NCBI GenBank assembly: GCA_965203345.1
Contig: CBDBCK010000028.1
Location: forward strand, 1,240,001 to 1,304,000
DNA from: CBDBCK01 sp965203345
GTDB lineage: Bacteria; Chloroflexota; Dehalococcoidia; Lucifugimonadales; Lucifugimonadaceae
Length of the DNA stretch: 64,000 nt
Reading direction: 5' to 3'
The notes below the pieces were generated by a model. That model saw only the letters and a list, made by a program, of their open reading frames with translations, had not been told where the DNA came from and searched no databases. Positions 44,004 to 52,544 of this stretch are shown here, piece by piece; the stretch's first letter is position 1, and each line of letters starts with the position of its first letter. The translations under genes and the position numbers were made by a program.

Positions 44004-45856
44004 TGATTTTCTTTTGATGTTATTTTTTTCAACAAAGTTGCCAACATATTTTCCATTTTTTCTATATCAATATTCTCTTTAAATTTTTCTCTACATTTTG
44101 TTTTTATTGCGTTTTGTATATCCTTAGTTTCTTTCTTTTTTTGATTTGGAATGGAGTCTTGAATGAATTTCATCCTGTCAGTATATGGAATATTTCCTGA
44201 AAGTGGTATTGTGTATTCTTCAAACACTTCTTGAACTATTCTCGAGAAAAATTCTGACTTATAAAAATCTTCAATAGTAATTGCATCACAACCTAGATCC
44301 TCATAAGTGAACCAATCTTGAAAGTTCTCCATTTTTTTTCTTTGTTGTTTCGCTGGTCCGTCGGCATCAGATAGAATAAAATATTTTCTATCTGCCAATT
44401 CAAGTATTGAACTGACATTTCTGATGTTGTTTACTCCGTCCGTGTAGCATATTCCAAAGTCTTTCCAATCTGTATCGGTCATGAACGACTTGAGAATCTT
44501 TTTGTCTGTATATCCTTCCAGCAAGATGTTGTTTTTCTTTAAGTCCTCGTAGATGGAAAACCCTATTGCCCTATAAACATTCTCTGCGGGTGAGGTGCCA
44601 TCTTCTTTTACTTCTTTAAATTCTGTGTTTTCACTTCTTCTAGATCTAGATACAATCAGGTTGTTTTTTATATTATCTGTGTCAATCATTGATATGGAGT
44701 GTGTGGCATAAACTACTAGATTGTTTGCTCCCAACTTTATTAGCTTGTTTCGTAAGTCTTTTGCGCTACTGGGATGTAGCCCAACCTCTGGTTCGTCAAT
44801 TAAGATTAATTGTTTGTCAATTGAGTCTCTTTTGTCTTTAAGACTCATCATTAGTAAGAATGAGACCAGCCTGCGGAATCCATCATTCTCTGAAAAATTA
44901 AACGAGTTTGTTTCTTTGATCCCTATTGCTATATTTACTCCATCGTTTCTCAATGCTATTTTGACTTTTTTGTATTCTTTCCAGTTATTCTTAATGTATC
45001 TGTTTGTCTTTTTATTCACATCATTAAATAGGTTATCAATTTTGTTAAGTCCATCATCTGCTCTTGCATCCGTAATCTTTTTTCCAATATCTTCTTCCTT
45101 AATACCTGCCAATAAGAACATGTTCATTAGTGGAATACATTTTCTTGGATTGTTGACAAATTCATTTCCGATAACATAGTTAGGAAGATCGTTCTCTTGT
45201 GCGGAATATTTCCAATTTAGAACAGGAAAAACATATTTAGCCGGTGTGATGACTTCTTTTATGATTTTTCTTAGAGATTGATAAATTTTCTCTATTGTTA
45301 TTTCTGAGAGAAAATGCTTTATTACATCCTGATTTTCTTTGTTAATTTGAGAAAGATAATCTTGGTTAATAAAAGAGTTGATATTTGCTTTTGGAAATAG
45401 TTCAATTCCAGGAGGTATTTCACCTGTAACCTGATACCATTGACCAAATATTTCTGCATTCTTTAGTTCTCGATATGTCCAATGACCTACTTCTCCACAT
45501 TCAGTTTGATATAGAATATATGTTAAATATTCTTTGAAAAAATCTTCAATTGTCAATTTTTCGGTTATTTTATCTTTAACTCCGGTAGGGAATAATTGAT
45601 AAAAATTTTCTCGCACTTGCTCAATCTCGTTTGAATTTAAGCTAAAAAAGAACCTGACATACGCTTGTTTATCGTACATTTCTTTTTTATCTTTCCTAGC
45701 AAATTCAGCCCCAGATAATAAATTAAGAGCCTTTAACATATTTGATTTCCCGCTTTCATTCTTGCCTACTAGCACTTTGTGTCCACAACCTTCAAACTCA
45801 ATTTCCATTTCTTCAATAGAACGAAAGCCATGGATTTCAACTTTTTTTAATTTCAT
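44000..45856 (-). CDS. OLD-family ATP-dependent nuclease (AAA ATPase plus TOPRIM), in the hsdS cargo position
   Basis: The 618-residue protein has an SMC/ABC-type ATPase: Walker A VGKNESGKSNMLKAL at residues 30-44 and Walker B LILIDEPEVGLHPSSAKDL near 365. A TOPRIM domain follows near 440 (ILLEGYTDKKILKSF and YFILSDADGPAK, giving the Glu and Asp-x-Asp metal site). This is the arrangement of OLD nucleases, which defend against phage and also occur with partner genes as in Gabija. No UvrD-like partner is present here. Its ATG overlaps the hsdS stop (ATGA). AT-rich composition. Confidence 0.88.
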   Translation of the reverse strand: MKLKKVEIHGFRSIEEMEIEFEGCGHKVLVGKNESGKSNMLKALNLLSGAEFARKDKKEMYDKQAYVRFFFSLNSNEIEQVRENFYQLFPTGVKDKITEKLTIEDFFKEYLTYILYQTECGEVGHWTYRELKNAEIFGQWYQVTGEIPPGIELFPKANINSFINQDYLSQINKENQDVIKHFLSEITIEKIYQSLRKIIKEVITPAKYVFPVLNWKYSAQENDLPNYVIGNEFVNNPRKCIPLMNMFLLAGIKEEDIGKKITDARADDGLNKIDNLFNDVNKKTNRYIKNNWKEYKKVKIALRNDGVNIAIGIKETNSFNFSENDGFRRLVSFLLMMSLKDKRDSIDKQLILIDEPEVGLHPSSAKDLRNKLIKLGANNLVVYATHSISMIDTDNIKNNLIVSRSRRSENTEFKEVKEDGTSPAENVYRAIGFSIYEDLKKNNILLEGYTDKKILKSFMTDTDWKDFGICYTDGVNNIRNVSSILELADRKYFILSDADGPAKQQRKKMENFQDWFTYEDLGCDAITIEDFYKSEFFSRIVQEVFEEYTIPLSGNIPYTDRMKFIQDSIPNQKKKETKDIQNAIKTKCREKFKENIDIEKMENMLATLLKKITSKENQ

Positions 45857-47007
45857 AATGTCCTCTCTTTACATTTTAGTTTCTCAACCGTCACTTCCTC
45901 ACTCATCAATTTTGGCAATAAAGTGTCGCGCAGTTTTTCAAGAGTTTGTATCTGTTTTTGATTCGAGTATGTCTTTTGAAATAAAGGGCTAACCGTGTTT
46001 TCAAACCGTTTAGAATAGTCTTTGTCTGGTATTATAATGGGTAAAGACTTGATAATTGCTGTGTTGATAGACGTTACTATAGACGATGTGCTTCCCAATG
46101 ATTCAAACTTAAATGTCTTGAGATAGAAGTATAAATACTCTTTATTGTATGGCGTGTCAGGATGAAATTGAAACTGTGCTATCGCTTCATTGGACAACAT
46201 ATTTTCTGTTGTCATACTGACCCTACCAACAGTCATTTTAAAACTCAAAATCACTGTATTGACAGGTATTATGGGAATTTTGAATTTGTCAACAGCCTGT
46301 TGAGTTAAACATTCAGAAGTGTTGAAGATATATATTTCATTTTCCGCCATATCTTGAATTGAAACCCATTTCCAATCTCCATGTTTTCGGGAGAACCACT
46401 GAAATTCTTTTCTTGGCGGAGTTCTACCAATGGCAATATTGACGGTTTCGCCTAAAGGTTTTTCTTTCCACCCCTTATCCGCCTCTTCCACAAACCACTG
46501 CCGAAACAAGGTCTGTGCCATATCTTCAAGGGTTTTGTTCTGGCGGTGAAGCAGGTCTATTTTATCGTCAAGGGATGATAGCACTTCGGCGATGGCTTGT
46601 TGTTCGGGGAGTGGAGGGAGAGTAACAGGAAAATTCTGAAAATGATTCAGCCTCAGTGAGAGTACTGTAGAACCAACGGCAACACTGGTAAAGTACTTTC
46701 TATTATTGAACAGATAGTAGTATATGTACTTGCTATTTACTTGGTTGTTAAAGTTAAATACAGCGTATGCTCTTTGATGAAGATCAAATTTACCTCGATA
46801 ATATCTAGGGACAAAGTCTTTTCCTTCTCCGGCAACAATTACTGCTGTAGTGTCAAATAGGTATTGGTTGTTTCTTTTTATTATTTGAGATCGATCAAAA
46901 AGAGGATATTCTCCGTGTTCAACGGCGTCTTGAGAATTTCTCTTGCCATTTTTGATATCTGCAATTTCACCCAACTTTACCTTTTGCCAATTTTTGCTAT
47001 TCTTCAC
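45853..47007 (-). CDS. hsdS: Type I restriction specificity subunit HsdS
   Basis: The 384-residue protein has two target-recognition domains. The first starts WQKVKLGEIADIKNGKR, the central conserved region reads PLPEQQAIAEVLSSLDDKID, the second domain begins GWKEKPLGETVNIAIGRTP, and the end is LEKLRDTLLPKLMSEEVTVE. It directs HsdM and HsdR to a two-part DNA target. The GTG at 47007 is the likely start; the frame is open further upstream without a clear site. It overlaps the OLD-type gene at its end and has an hsdS fragment upstream. Confidence 0.94.
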   Translation of the reverse strand: MKNSKNWQKVKLGEIADIKNGKRNSQDAVEHGEYPLFDRSQIIKRNNQYLFDTTAVIVAGEGKDFVPRYYRGKFDLHQRAYAVFNFNNQVNSKYIYYYLFNNRKYFTSVAVGSTVLSLRLNHFQNFPVTLPPLPEQQAIAEVLSSLDDKIDLLHRQNKTLEDMAQTLFRQWFVEEADKGWKEKPLGETVNIAIGRTPPRKEFQWFSRKHGDWKWVSIQDMAENEIYIFNTSECLTQQAVDKFKIPIIPVNTVILSFKMTVGRVSMTTENMLSNEAIAQFQFHPDTPYNKEYLYFYLKTFKFESLGSTSSIVTSINTAIIKSLPIIIPDKDYSKRFENTVSPLFQKTYSNQKQIQTLEKLRDTLLPKLMSEEVTVEKLKCKERTL

Positions 47008-47084
47008 TTTTGTATTTTCTCCGTAAAGTTCAATGGCAAGTGTAGAAGCTCTTATGTTCTTCTCTTTATACGCTTCTTCATACT

Positions 47085-47249
47085 TTACGCAACACCAATT
47101 TTTACCCCGTCGTAATCAAATCCTTGATTGTGCATGTTTTTTACAGAAAACATAGGCCTGCCACCATTGAATCCATTTGGACTACAATGGGATCCATCTG
47201 TAATTTTAAGACATATTTCACTTAATGTTGTTTCTTTCCACTCATTCAT
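47085..47249 (-). pseudogene. hsdS: N-terminal fragment of another hsdS
   Basis: Reading from the ATG at 47249: MNEWKETTLSEICLKITDGS, then HCSPNGFNGGRPMFSVKNM, then a stop at 47085-47087. This is the normal beginning of a specificity gene (ITDGSH, SVKNM). About 54 codons remain. It lies between the GIY-YIG gene and the intact hsdS, so one recognition domain was replaced or an earlier hsdS was displaced. Confidence 0.82.
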
Positions 47250-47261
47250 CAATCTTCACTT

Positions 47262-47636
47262 TTACCGGTCGTTTCGGCTGCGCTCAACGACCGGTTTGTA
47301 TTTGGAGCCCGTTGGCTTGTTGGCTGAGCGGAAGCCGAAGCCAACATGAGACGTTTCATTCAAACACTTCGCCAACTCATGCAACCTCTCCGGCATGCCC
47401 TGTATCAATGCTTCCTTCTTTTTTCTACTCCAGCCTTGTACCTGTTTTTCCCGGTAAAAAGCTTCATCAATACGGTCATATTCTTCAAAGTATAGAAGCT
47501 TGACCGGCAGTCTTTTTCTTGTGTGGTTTGCTCCTTCACCGGCTTGATGCTGGGCAAACCTTAATTTGAGGTTATTGGTACTGCCGGTATAGTAGCTGCC
47601 ATCAGCGCATTTCAATATGTACATCCAACCTTTCAT
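47262..47636 (-). CDS. GIY-YIG (URI-type) endonuclease between hsdM and hsdS
   Basis: The 124-residue protein begins MKGWMYILKCADGSYYTGST, the GIY-YIG catalytic start of the UvrC-Intron-homing type, followed by LKLRFAQHQAG, KLLYFEEYDR and YREKQVQGWSRKKKEALI. Its ATG overlaps the hsdM stop. The last residues (PVVERSRNDR) are encoded by a palindrome, an extension seen when a mobile repeat lands in a gene end. It may be a passenger in the operon or help genome rearrangement; its role is unknown. Confidence 0.88.
   Translation of the reverse strand: MKGWMYILKCADGSYYTGSTNNLKLRFAQHQAGEGANHTRKRLPVKLLYFEEYDRIDEAFYREKQVQGWSRKKKEALIQGMPERLHELAKCLNETSHVGFGFRSANKPTGSKYKPVVERSRNDR
47264..47295. repeat. 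10-bp perfect inverted repeat at the end of the GIY-YIG gene
   Basis: ACCGGTCGTT (47264-47273) and AACGACCGGT (47286-47295) enclose a 12-nt loop. It covers the last codons of the GIY-YIG gene. The sequence type GTCGTTGAGCGCAGCCGAAACGAC resembles palindromic repeats common in some bacterial genomes; here only one copy was noticed. It could also act as an mRNA end. Confidence 0.7.
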
Positions 47637-49165
47637 TCCGGCAGTTGAATTTTTGAGAGGTTGCTTTTTATCCGTTTGTTCAGTTCTTCTTCTTCCTTAA
47701 TCTGTCCCTCAAACTCCGCTTTTAAATCTGCAAACCGTATTTCAAAATCAAAATCATCCTCAGTTTCCGCAAGTCCCACATAACGCCCCGGACTCAAAAT
47801 ATAGTCCAACTCTTTTACTCTCTCCACATCCACCGAAGCACAAAACCCCGGCACGTCCTCATACTTTCCGCCTTCTTTTCTCCATCCATGGTAAGTGTCC
47901 GCAACCTTGGCTATATCTTCATAGGAAAACTCCCTTGTTTTACGGCTGACCAAACGCCCGAGTTCGTTTGCGTCTATGAAAAGTATCTCACCGCCTCGCC
48001 TGCGATCTCCGTTATAGCCGTGCCGTTTGTTTGAAATGAACCAGAGACACGCTGGAATTTGCGTATTCAGAAAAAGTTTCGTCGGCAGATTTACAATGCA
48101 GTCAACAATTCCCGCCTCAATTATGTTTTTGCGGATAACATCCTCATTTGACGACCTGGAAGTGAGAGAGCCTTTTGATAATACAAACCCTGCAACGCCT
48201 TTTGGTGAAAGGTGGTGTATGAAGTGCTGAACCCACGCGAAGTTGGCGTTACCCACGGGTGGCATGCCGTATTTCCATCTGGCATCGCCTTGCAGTTGTT
48301 TGCCGCTCCAGTCGCTGTCGTTAAACGGCGGATTTGCGAGAATAAAATCCGCTTTCAGGTCAGGATGCGCGTCATTTAGAAATGACCCTTCATTATTCCA
48401 CTTCACCTGTGAGCCGTCTATGTTGCGAATGGCGAGATTCATCCGGCAAAGGCGGTAGGTGGTCTGGTTGCTTTCCTGTCCGTAGATTGAAATATTGTCG
48501 ACGTTTCCTTGATGTTCTTTTATGAATTTCTCGCTTGAAACAAACATTCCTCCACTTCCGCAGCACGGGTCAAAAACCCTGCCTTTGTACGGCTCTATCA
48601 TTTCCACAAGCAGGTTTACTATGGATGCGGGAGTATAGAACTGCCCGCCTTTTTTACCTTCGTCAAGGGCGAACTGTCCGAGAAAGTATTCATATACCTC
48701 ACCGAGAACGTCTTTTGATTTGGCGGCATCACCTCCAAACGCAATATCGCTGAATAGATCAATTAACTCCCCGAGGGTTGAAGAAGAGATGTTGGGCCTT
48801 GCAAAAACTTTGGGCAGAATTCCTTTAAGGGTTCTGTTTTCCCTTTCTATTGCTCCCATCGCCTCGTCTAAAATTTCTCCAATAGTTGGCTGTTTTGCCT
48901 GAGATCGAAGATTTGCCCATCTAGCGTTTGCCGGAATCCAAAACACATTCTCTGATAGGTATTCATCGGGATCTTCGGGGTCTGCGTATTCCTCATTTTT
49001 CAGCTGCTCATACCGGGCTTCAAAAGAGTCAGATATGTATTTAAGAAATAACAGACCAAGCGCAATATGCTTGTATTCCGCTGCGTCTATGTTTTTGCGC
49101 AGTTTGTCTGCCGCTTGAAAGAGTGTGGACGCAAGGTTTATCCATTCTTTGTTTGTCTGGTTCAT
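47633..49165 (-). CDS. hsdM: Type I restriction adenine methylase subunit HsdM
   Basis: The 510-residue N6-adenine methylase has a helical N-terminal domain, then LGEVYEYFLGQFA, FYTPASIVNLLVEMI, the SAM site FDPCCGSGGMFVSSEKF, and the catalytic NPPF in ADFILANPPFNDSDW. VLSKGSLTSRSSNE and RDLV-like helices close the core. It methylates the host's own target sites and forms the complex with HsdS. It starts 57 nt from the tRNA-Ser 3' end and heads the operon. Confidence 0.96.
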   Translation of the reverse strand: MNQTNKEWINLASTLFQAADKLRKNIDAAEYKHIALGLLFLKYISDSFEARYEQLKNEEYADPEDPDEYLSENVFWIPANARWANLRSQAKQPTIGEILDEAMGAIERENRTLKGILPKVFARPNISSSTLGELIDLFSDIAFGGDAAKSKDVLGEVYEYFLGQFALDEGKKGGQFYTPASIVNLLVEMIEPYKGRVFDPCCGSGGMFVSSEKFIKEHQGNVDNISIYGQESNQTTYRLCRMNLAIRNIDGSQVKWNNEGSFLNDAHPDLKADFILANPPFNDSDWSGKQLQGDARWKYGMPPVGNANFAWVQHFIHHLSPKGVAGFVLSKGSLTSRSSNEDVIRKNIIEAGIVDCIVNLPTKLFLNTQIPACLWFISNKRHGYNGDRRRGGEILFIDANELGRLVSRKTREFSYEDIAKVADTYHGWRKEGGKYEDVPGFCASVDVERVKELDYILSPGRYVGLAETEDDFDFEIRFADLKAEFEGQIKEEEELNKRIKSNLSKIQLPE

Positions 49166-49222
49166 CGGTCTATGATTACCTCTCTAGTTGCAGCAGCTTT
49201 ATTGGGCGCGGGATGCTTTATT

Positions 49223-49314
49223 TGGCGGAGGGGGCGGGATTCGAACCCGCGGTCCCCAAGGATGAGGACTCCGGTTTTCAAGACCGGTGCAATCGTCCAC
49301 TCTGCCACCCCTCC
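49223..49314 (-). tRNA. tRNA-Ser (anticodon TGA)
   Basis: On the minus strand the 7-bp acceptor stem GGAGGGG/CCCCTCC, discriminator G and an encoded CCA are present. The anticodon arm CCGGT-CTTGAAA-ACCGG gives anticodon TGA. A long variable arm (GTCCTCATCCTTGGGGAC) and the TTCGAATCC T-loop complete a typical serine tRNA of 92 nt including CCA. The restriction operon starts directly after its 3' end. Confidence 0.95.
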
Positions 49315-49359
49315 TGTGCTGTACTGTTTTATTTTAACGGCTTAAGGCGACATGTAGGT

Positions 49360-52161
49360 TTACTCCATTTCGCCCCAGTTTTCCCCCTGCTTGACGTCAA
49401 CCTCAAGCGGGACGGACAGATCTAGAGCAAGAGGCATAAGACGCGTTACAAGCTCACGCATGGCGTCCATCTCACCGGGTGCTACCTCAAATATAAGCTC
49501 GTCATGGACTTGTATAGCCATACGGGATTTTGCATCGCTTTCCTGCATTTCGGCATCAATATTGATCATTGCTATCTTGATGATGTCTGCAGCTGCTCCT
49601 TGTATGGGCATATTGATGGCTACCCGTTCCGCTGCCGCTTTTGCCGCGCCTTTCCCTCGCAGGTCCGGGAGGTATCGGCGTCTGCCGGTGATGGTATCTG
49701 CGTAACCGTTCACTCGCGCCTTATCTTTCACTTCTTGTATGAATCCTCTGATACCGGGATATTTGCCAAAATACAGCTCTATAAACTCCCTTCCTTGTGT
49801 TTGGGTCAAGTCGGTCTGCCTTGCCACTCCGTACGGTCCCAGGCCGTATATGACTCCGAAGTTGAGTATTTTGGCTATACGCCTCTGCTCTGCCGATACT
49901 TCTTCTACACCGTACATTGCCCTGGCGGTGGCGGAGTGTACGTCCTCTCCCTTTAGGAACGCCTCGGACAGCGCCGGTTCCTTTGACAAGTGCGCCAGAA
50001 CCCTTAGCTCAATCTGGGAGTAGTCAGCGGAGAGCAATCTCCAACCGTTATCACAATCCGCCTTAAAAGCGCGGCGAACCATCCGACCGGCTTGTGTGCG
50101 CACCGGTATGTTCTGGACGTTCGGATCGCGGCTTGAGAGCCTGCCTGTAGCGCTACCCACCTGATTGAACGTCGTCCTTATGCGGCCGTCTTTCGGGTCT
50201 ACAAGGCCAGGCAATGCGTCCACGTAAGTAGACTTCAGCTTGGTCAGCTCTCTATATTTAAGAGCAGCCGAGGCAAGCTGCAAGATACGTTCATCAAGCT
50301 CTTTACGTGCGAGATAGCCCTCCAGAGCGTTGGCGTCCATCGACCATCCGGTCTTTGTTTTGCGCGTGTGAGGAGCTTTCAGTTCGTCTATGAGTATCTG
50401 CGCCAGCTGCCTGTTGGAGTTCAGATTGATAGCACGCCCTCCAAAAAGAGCCGCTACCGCCTGTTGAACCTCGGCTATCTCCGTAGCAAGGTCAACGGAC
50501 ATAGCACGCAGAATATCGGAATCGAGTAGTAGTCCGGCTTGTTGCATCTTCACTATGACAGGCAAAAGAGGTATCTCAATATCGTAAAATACCCTCTGCT
50601 GTCCAAACCTCTCGATATCTTCCTTGAACTTATGCCGAAGTCGGAAGGTCATCTCTGCATCTGCAGAGGCGTACGCAGCTGCCTTTTCGATTGGAGCTTG
50701 CGCCATACTTTTCTGGGAGCTACCTCTTCCTATCAGCTCCTCAATAGGGGTCATCTCCTCTCTGTATATATCAAGCGCTAACTGTTTGAGACCTTGGGTC
50801 CTGTAAGAACACAAAGCAGCGGCTATCATAGTGTCGAATATGGGGCTTGCAACCCGTATCCCTACCTTTTCCAATACTGTTATATCGAAGTTGGCATTGT
50901 GTGCAGCCTTCCACTTCTGGCTATCAGCAAATATGGGACGTAACGCGGCGACCACCGCCTCAAGGGACAATTGCTCGCCTTCGTCATGTCCTACGGGGAT
51001 GTACCAGCCTTTACCTTCTTCAACGGCGAACGACACGCCCGTAAGTGGTGCTATAGATGGGTTGATTCCTGCCGTTTCGGTGTCAAAGCCGAACCCCTCT
51101 GATCTGGACAGGGCATCCAAGAGGGTTCCCAAAGTCTCTGTGTCAGTTACCGTCATGTACTGTATAGAAGAGGGAGAGGACGTGGTAGGAGAAGGTCCGC
51201 CCGAAGTGGAAATAAACCCATCTAATCGAGCTTGATTCGGCAGAGGTTTTTCTAGAGGGGCATCCGGATCTGGGATGAGCCTTACTATGGAACGAAACTC
51301 AAGCTCTGCGGCGGCCTCCAGTACTTCTGACCTCTTGTATTGCCAGAACAGAGCATCGTCCATAGCAAATTCAATATTGAAGCGACGCCTTATGGTTGCC
51401 AGGTCTTTAGACATTTCAGCCTTGTCACGGTGCTCTTCTAACAGTGCCTTAACTCGTTTAGCGCCTCGCAACCCTTCAATATTTGGCACGTCTTCTATGT
51501 TCACCAGCAAGTTTTCCAGAGTGTTGAATCGGGACAGGAGGAGCCTCGCCGCTTTAGGTCCTATACCAGGCACGCCAGGGATGTTATCGGAAGAATCACC
51601 CTCTAGCGCCTTTATATCCGGCACCGATTTGGGAGGTAATCCGTTGTATTTTTGTTTGACTGCTTCAACGTCATATACCTTTGATTCGCCGAATCCAGAG
51701 TACATCAGCAGACGCGTATCTGGAGAAACGAGCTGTAGTTGATCGGCGTCGCCGGTTAGTATGAGCGTAGGGAGACTTTCTTTAGAAGCAATTAGGCTAA
51801 TCGCACCCACAATATCGTCAGCTTCGTATCCGTCCTTCTCATAGAATGGCACACGAAAAGCCTGAAGCAGCCGCTTCACCAACGGTATTTGAGCGTGTAG
51901 TTCAGGGTCTATAGGTGGACGGTGTGCTTTGTAGTCGGCGAACATCTCATCACGGAAGGTGGGTGCCTTAGTGTCAAACGCCACCGCTGCATGCGTAGGT
52001 GAATACTCCCTAACAACCTTCAGGAACATATTAAGAAATCCGTACACCCCTCGCACGTCTGAACCATCCGACCGGGTCAATCCTCCCTTAATAGCAAACC
52101 AGGCCCGGAAGATGAGCGAATGCCCATCTATAAGTAAAAAGAGAGGTCTATCAACTTTCAT
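49360..52161 (-). CDS. polA: DNA polymerase I
   Basis: The 933-residue enzyme has all three parts. The N-terminal 5' nuclease has LLIDGHSLIFRAWFA, YEADDIVGAI and GDSSDNIPGVPGIGPK. The proofreading domain has the intact FGFDTETAG, AHNANFDITVL and YASADAEMTFRL acidic residues. The polymerase domain has SADYSQIELRVLAHLS, RRIAKILNFGVIYGLGPYG and QVHDELIFEV. It fills gaps in repair and Okazaki fragment processing. ATG at 52161 is preferred, with AGAGGA upstream, over an earlier start in the open frame. Confidence 0.97.
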   Translation of the reverse strand: MKVDRPLFLLIDGHSLIFRAWFAIKGGLTRSDGSDVRGVYGFLNMFLKVVREYSPTHAAVAFDTKAPTFRDEMFADYKAHRPPIDPELHAQIPLVKRLLQAFRVPFYEKDGYEADDIVGAISLIASKESLPTLILTGDADQLQLVSPDTRLLMYSGFGESKVYDVEAVKQKYNGLPPKSVPDIKALEGDSSDNIPGVPGIGPKAARLLLSRFNTLENLLVNIEDVPNIEGLRGAKRVKALLEEHRDKAEMSKDLATIRRRFNIEFAMDDALFWQYKRSEVLEAAAELEFRSIVRLIPDPDAPLEKPLPNQARLDGFISTSGGPSPTTSSPSSIQYMTVTDTETLGTLLDALSRSEGFGFDTETAGINPSIAPLTGVSFAVEEGKGWYIPVGHDEGEQLSLEAVVAALRPIFADSQKWKAAHNANFDITVLEKVGIRVASPIFDTMIAAALCSYRTQGLKQLALDIYREEMTPIEELIGRGSSQKSMAQAPIEKAAAYASADAEMTFRLRHKFKEDIERFGQQRVFYDIEIPLLPVIVKMQQAGLLLDSDILRAMSVDLATEIAEVQQAVAALFGGRAINLNSNRQLAQILIDELKAPHTRKTKTGWSMDANALEGYLARKELDERILQLASAALKYRELTKLKSTYVDALPGLVDPKDGRIRTTFNQVGSATGRLSSRDPNVQNIPVRTQAGRMVRRAFKADCDNGWRLLSADYSQIELRVLAHLSKEPALSEAFLKGEDVHSATARAMYGVEEVSAEQRRIAKILNFGVIYGLGPYGVARQTDLTQTQGREFIELYFGKYPGIRGFIQEVKDKARVNGYADTITGRRRYLPDLRGKGAAKAAAERVAINMPIQGAAADIIKIAMINIDAEMQESDAKSRMAIQVHDELIFEVAPGEMDAMRELVTRLMPLALDLSVPLEVDVKQGENWGEME

Positions 52162-52544
52162 ATTGTCCTCTAATAGTCCATGTAGATACAATATATCAAA
52201 GTAGCAAAGTATAAATAGAGTATTGAGTATATTGAAAGGTGGCCGGCTTCAACCACATTTGCAACGTATAGCACTCCTAAAGTTGCTCACGTTACATGAA
52301 ATATTATGTAAATTGTCTTTCGGAAAGCACAGCTACCGATGAGCCACGTATATTACTTTACTATGTCCAATTCTACTTCTCCCCTGCACTCTGAAGGGAT
52401 GCTAAAGGAGATGAAAGCCTGCTTTACTTGGGGCAAGGACATAACAAACGGCATTACCTTACTAATCCCTCTTCCGAAAAAATCGTTCCACCATCAACAG
52501 TAAAGCATCAACGTAAAGCCCCCCTATTTACCTAGATATATATA
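52162..52544. other. Divergent spacer between polA and the CoA-transferase gene
   Basis: This 383-nt gap holds no gene that I recognise. A short frame of 34 codons (52398-52502) has no family features. Promoters for both flanking genes are expected here, but I cannot point to clear boxes. Confidence 0.4.

Noticed and set aside
44000..45856. Complete Gabija system (OLD nuclease plus UvrD-like helicase)
   Set aside because: No UvrD-like gene is adjacent; neighbours are hsdS and hsd remnants.
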